A DNA stretch of 6,544 nt from TMED23 sp964639965 (GTDB taxonomy: Bacteria; Pseudomonadota; Alphaproteobacteria; Rhodospirillales; UBA2165). The position numbers and the translations under genes are program-made. The DNA lies in NCBI GenBank assembly GCA_964639965.1, contig CAZXGI010000115.1, positions 1 through 6,544 of the forward strand, read 5' to 3'. Shown one piece after another: positions 5,109 to 6,544 of this stretch (positions within the stretch are counted from its first letter, which is position 1; each line of letters starts with the position of its first letter). The notes beneath the pieces were generated by a model. That model was not told where the DNA came from. It made no database searches and was given only the letters and a program-made list of their open reading frames with translations.

Positions 5109-6108
5109 TTGCGATTTTTTTTGTCAATTCCATTAGCCTATTCATGTAACCCCATTCATTATCGTACCACGCCAGAACTTTCACTTGAGTTTTGTCAACT
5201 ACCATGGTCGAGGGGCCATCTATTATGGACGAACGTGGGTCATTGATAAAATCAGCCGACACCAATGGCCGGGTCTCTATGCCTAAGATATTCTTTAAAT
5301 TTCCATTTGATGCTGTTCTGAAATGATCGTTTATTTCTTCTGGCGTCGTTGCATGATCAACTTCAAAAACGCAGTCAGTTAAAGAGCTGTTTAGAAGTGG
5401 AACTCTGACAGCTAGGCCATTTAACTTACCTGAGAGTTCAGGGTAAATCTGTGTGATGGCGGTTGCCGATCCAGTACTAGTAGGGATCAGAGAGTTTAGG
5501 CCAGAGCGTGCACGCCGAAGGTCAGGATGAAATCCGTCCACCATTTTCTGGGTATTTGTAACGTCATGTATAGTCGTAATAACCCCATGGCGGATCTCGA
5601 AATGCTCAAGCAGAACCTTAATAATTGGTGCGAGACAATTAGTAGTACACGATGCCCCTGTTATTATCTGATGTTTTTTATTATTATATAAATGGTCATT
5701 TACACCCATAACAAGGTTCAGTACATTTTGATCTTTTACGGGAGCAGAAACTATAACCTTCTTTGCGCCGTTTTTCATATGTGGATCTAATGCGATGGCC
5801 GTTTTAAACTTACCAGAGCATTCCAGGACGATATCAACGCCTAGGTCACCCCAAGGAATCTCCGATGGTGTCGAGAACTGTGAATAGCTAATGTTATTAC
5901 CATCAACGTTTAGATTTTTGTGGTCGCAAGAAATATTTTTGTAAAATCGGCCGTGTATCGAATCAAACTCTAACAAATGCGCTGCCTGTTCAATTGAGCC
6001 CGCAGGTTCGTTAATATGGTTAATCGTGTACCCGCGTATATTCGAGGATACTCGAAGACCTAATCGACCCATTCGCCCGAAACCATTAATACCCACTTTA
6101 ACCGTCAT
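5098..6108 (-). CDS. ArsJ-associated glyceraldehyde-3-phosphate dehydrogenase
   Basis: A cytoplasmic NAD-dependent GAPDH, 336 residues, normal family length. In this context it is expected to oxidise glyceraldehyde-3-phosphate with arsenate in place of phosphate, giving 1-arseno-3-phosphoglycerate for export by ArsJ. The Rossmann motif GINGFGRMGR spans residues 6-15. The catalytic block SCTTNC has C154 as the nucleophile, and H181 (TTIHDVTNTQ) is the expected general base. The substrate region RRARSGLNSLIPTSTGSA (198-215) and the C-terminal WYDNEWGY (314-321) are intact. The N-terminal HINEPAG (31-37) and AHLLEFDSIHGRF are typical of the ArsJ-partner subgroup; N33-E34 stands where glycolytic enzymes usually have Asn-Asp for NAD ribose binding. 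The start at ATG 6108 is supported by AGGTG at 6113-6117. It is the first gene of the ars pair, transcribed from the region shared with ettA. A housekeeping glycolytic role cannot be excluded but is less likely given the operon. Confidence 0.93.
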   Translation of the reverse strand: MTVKVGINGFGRMGRLGLRVSSNIRGYTINHINEPAGSIEQAAHLLEFDSIHGRFYKNISCDHKNLNVDGNNISYSQFSTPSEIPWGDLGVDIVLECSGKFKTAIALDPHMKNGAKKVIVSAPVKDQNVLNLVMGVNDHLYNNKKHQIITGASCTTNCLAPIIKVLLEHFEIRHGVITTIHDVTNTQKMVDGFHPDLRRARSGLNSLIPTSTGSATAITQIYPELSGKLNGLAVRVPLLNSSLTDCVFEVDHATTPEEINDHFRTASNGNLKNILGIETRPLVSADFINDPRSSIIDGPSTMVVDKTQVKVLAWYDNEWGYMNRLMELTKKIANEI

Positions 6109-6112
6109 AACA

Positions 6113-6117
6113 CACCT
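6113..6117 (-). promoter_or_regulatory. Ribosome binding site of the ArsJ-associated GAPDH gene
   Basis: The minus strand reads TTAGGTGTGTT followed by ATG. The AGG core lies 6 bases and the full AGGTG 4 bases before the start codon, which supports ATG 6108. Confidence 0.6.
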
Positions 6118-6146
6118 AACCTAATGAAACCCAATACTACGGATAA

Positions 6147-6178
6147 ATTATAAAACTTTTATGGCATTGATCTGTCTA
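6147..6178 (-). promoter_or_regulatory. Candidate promoter of the GAPDH-arsJ operon with an overlapping dyad
   Basis: On the minus strand there is a perfect TATAAT at 6147-6152, about 38 bases upstream of the GAPDH start, which would give a leader near 30 bases. The -35 is poor: ACAGAT sits at a 17-base spacing, and the better TAGACA (6173-6178) is 20 bases away. A weak -35 beside a good -10 fits a promoter under regulation, but this is inference. The dyad at 6150-6162 overlaps the upstream half of the -10 box and the spacer. Confidence 0.45.
6150..6162. repeat. Perfect 13-base dyad ATAAAA-C-TTTTAT over the ars -10 region
   Basis: Six-base arms (6150-6155 and 6157-6162) flank a single central base at 6156. 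Position across the -10 and spacer is where a repressor of the ArsR/SmtB type could block transcription. The sequence is all A and T apart from the centre, so a chance origin is quite possible, and I do not recognise it as a known operator consensus. Confidence 0.3.
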
Positions 6179-6246
6179 TAATGAAAGAACAGCAAAATTC
6201 TTTTCAGAAAATTTCACTTTCCAATTATATAGAACCCTTAACTTGC

Positions 6247-6258
6247 TATTTTAAAATA
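6247..6258. repeat. 12-base AT palindrome TATTTTAAAATA in the ars/ettA divergent region
   Basis: A perfect self-complementary 12-mer lying about midway between the two divergent promoters. It could be a protein-binding site or simply a product of AT richness; nothing else in the sequence decides. Confidence 0.2.
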
Positions 6259-6320
6259 CTTATCTTCAACCTATTATTTGATGGATTCAGAACGCATTGT
6301 CTGGCCGATGTACAGAGAAA

Positions 6321-6329
6321 TGATATAAT
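6321..6329 (+). promoter_or_regulatory. Extended -10 promoter for ettA
   Basis: TGATATAAT matches the extended -10 consensus TGnTATAAT exactly. Extended -10 promoters need little -35 contact; the nearest -35-like hexamer, TTGTCT at 6297-6302, is 21 bases away and too far to count. Transcription would begin near 6336, giving a leader of about 30 bases that contains the GGAG ribosome binding site. Confidence 0.55.
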
Positions 6330-6353
6330 AATTAAGAACCAATAAAATGTTAT

Positions 6354-6357
6354 GGAG
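6354..6357 (+). promoter_or_regulatory. Ribosome binding site of ettA
   Basis: GGAG lies 9 bases before GTG 6367. It overlaps the alternative in-frame ATG at 6352, which itself has no ribosome binding site, and so it decides in favour of the GTG start. Confidence 0.6.
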
Positions 6358-6366
6358 TATTCAAAC

Positions 6367-6544
6367 GTGTCTTATCAATACATCTATGTAATGAAAGAGT
6401 TAAACAAAGTTTTTCAAGGTGGTCGTGAGCTATTTAAAGATATTTCTTTATCATTTTTACCCGGAGCAAAAATTGGGGTTTTAGGAGCAAACGGAGCCGG
6501 TAAGTCAACACTTTTAAAAATCATGGCTGGAATTGAGACAGAAT
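6367..6544 (+). CDS. ettA: Energy-dependent translational throttle protein EttA, ABC-F family (N-terminal part; 3' end outside window)
   Basis: The frame runs from GTG 6367 to the end of the window, giving the first 59 residues of a protein that in full is about 555 residues long. EttA is a soluble, ribosome-binding ABC-F ATPase that gates entry into elongation according to the ATP/ADP ratio; it is not a transporter. The start MSYQYIYVMKELNKVF aligns with the E. coli type N-terminus (Q-[FY]-[VI]-Y-x-M), which supports GTG over the in-frame ATG at 6352. The segment KDISLSFLPGAKIGVLGANG (24-43) is highly characteristic, and the first Walker A is G40-ANGAGKST-48. The second ATPase domain, arm and linker are not in the window, so distinction from close ABC-F paralogues rests on the N-terminus alone. 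It is divergently transcribed from the ars pair. Confidence 0.88.
   Translation, partial: MSYQYIYVMKELNKVFQGGRELFKDISLSFLPGAKIGVLGANGAGKSTLLKIMAGIETE

Noticed and set aside
6352..6366. ATG at 6352 as the ettA start
   Set aside because: It overlaps the GGAG that serves as ribosome binding site for GTG 6367, has none of its own, and would add five residues beyond the usual EttA N-terminus.

Overview
This 6.5 kb window comes from an AT-rich bacterial chromosome. The protein families, and an EttA-type ABC-F N-terminus starting MSYQYIYVM, suggest a free-living (possibly marine) gammaproteobacterium. The taxon is inference. No tRNA, rRNA, CRISPR array, integrase or transposase was seen.

Layout from left to right. 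(1) Bases 1-279 (+) hold the C-terminal end of an Old Yellow Enzyme-type flavin oxidoreductase domain, resembling the end of bifunctional salicylyl-CoA 5-hydroxylase/oxidoreductase. (2) An AT-rich intergenic stretch of about 330 bases follows. (3) A complete PiT-family inorganic phosphate transporter lies on the + strand (607-2112). (4) A run of four genes on the - strand follows, read from right to left: an ArsJ-associated glyceraldehyde-3-phosphate dehydrogenase (6108-5098), the organoarsenical exporter ArsJ (5108-3906), a class I-like PPK2 polyphosphate kinase (3609-2689) and a DIPP-like Nudix hydrolase (2506-2039). The Nudix gene overlaps the 3' end of the phosphate transporter by 74 bases, tail to tail. 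A possible 39-residue one-helix membrane protein is encoded on the + strand in the Nudix/PPK2 gap. (5) A 258-base divergent region carries the ars promoter on one strand and an extended -10 promoter on the other. The latter drives the start of ettA (6367 onward), which runs off the window edge.

How the genes may work together. GAPDH can use arsenate in place of phosphate and make 1-arseno-3-phosphoglycerate, which ArsJ exports. This pair is a known arsenate-resistance route. Arsenate is a phosphate analogue that enters cells through phosphate transporters, and a PiT transporter, a polyphosphate kinase and a Nudix hydrolase of the family that includes poly- and inositol-phosphate hydrolases lie directly beside it. 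The window therefore reads as a phosphate/arsenate handling neighbourhood. The biochemical logic of the GAPDH-ArsJ pair is established; a functional link to the PiT, PPK2 and Nudix genes is my inference from position only. No arsR, arsC or arsB gene is present in the window.
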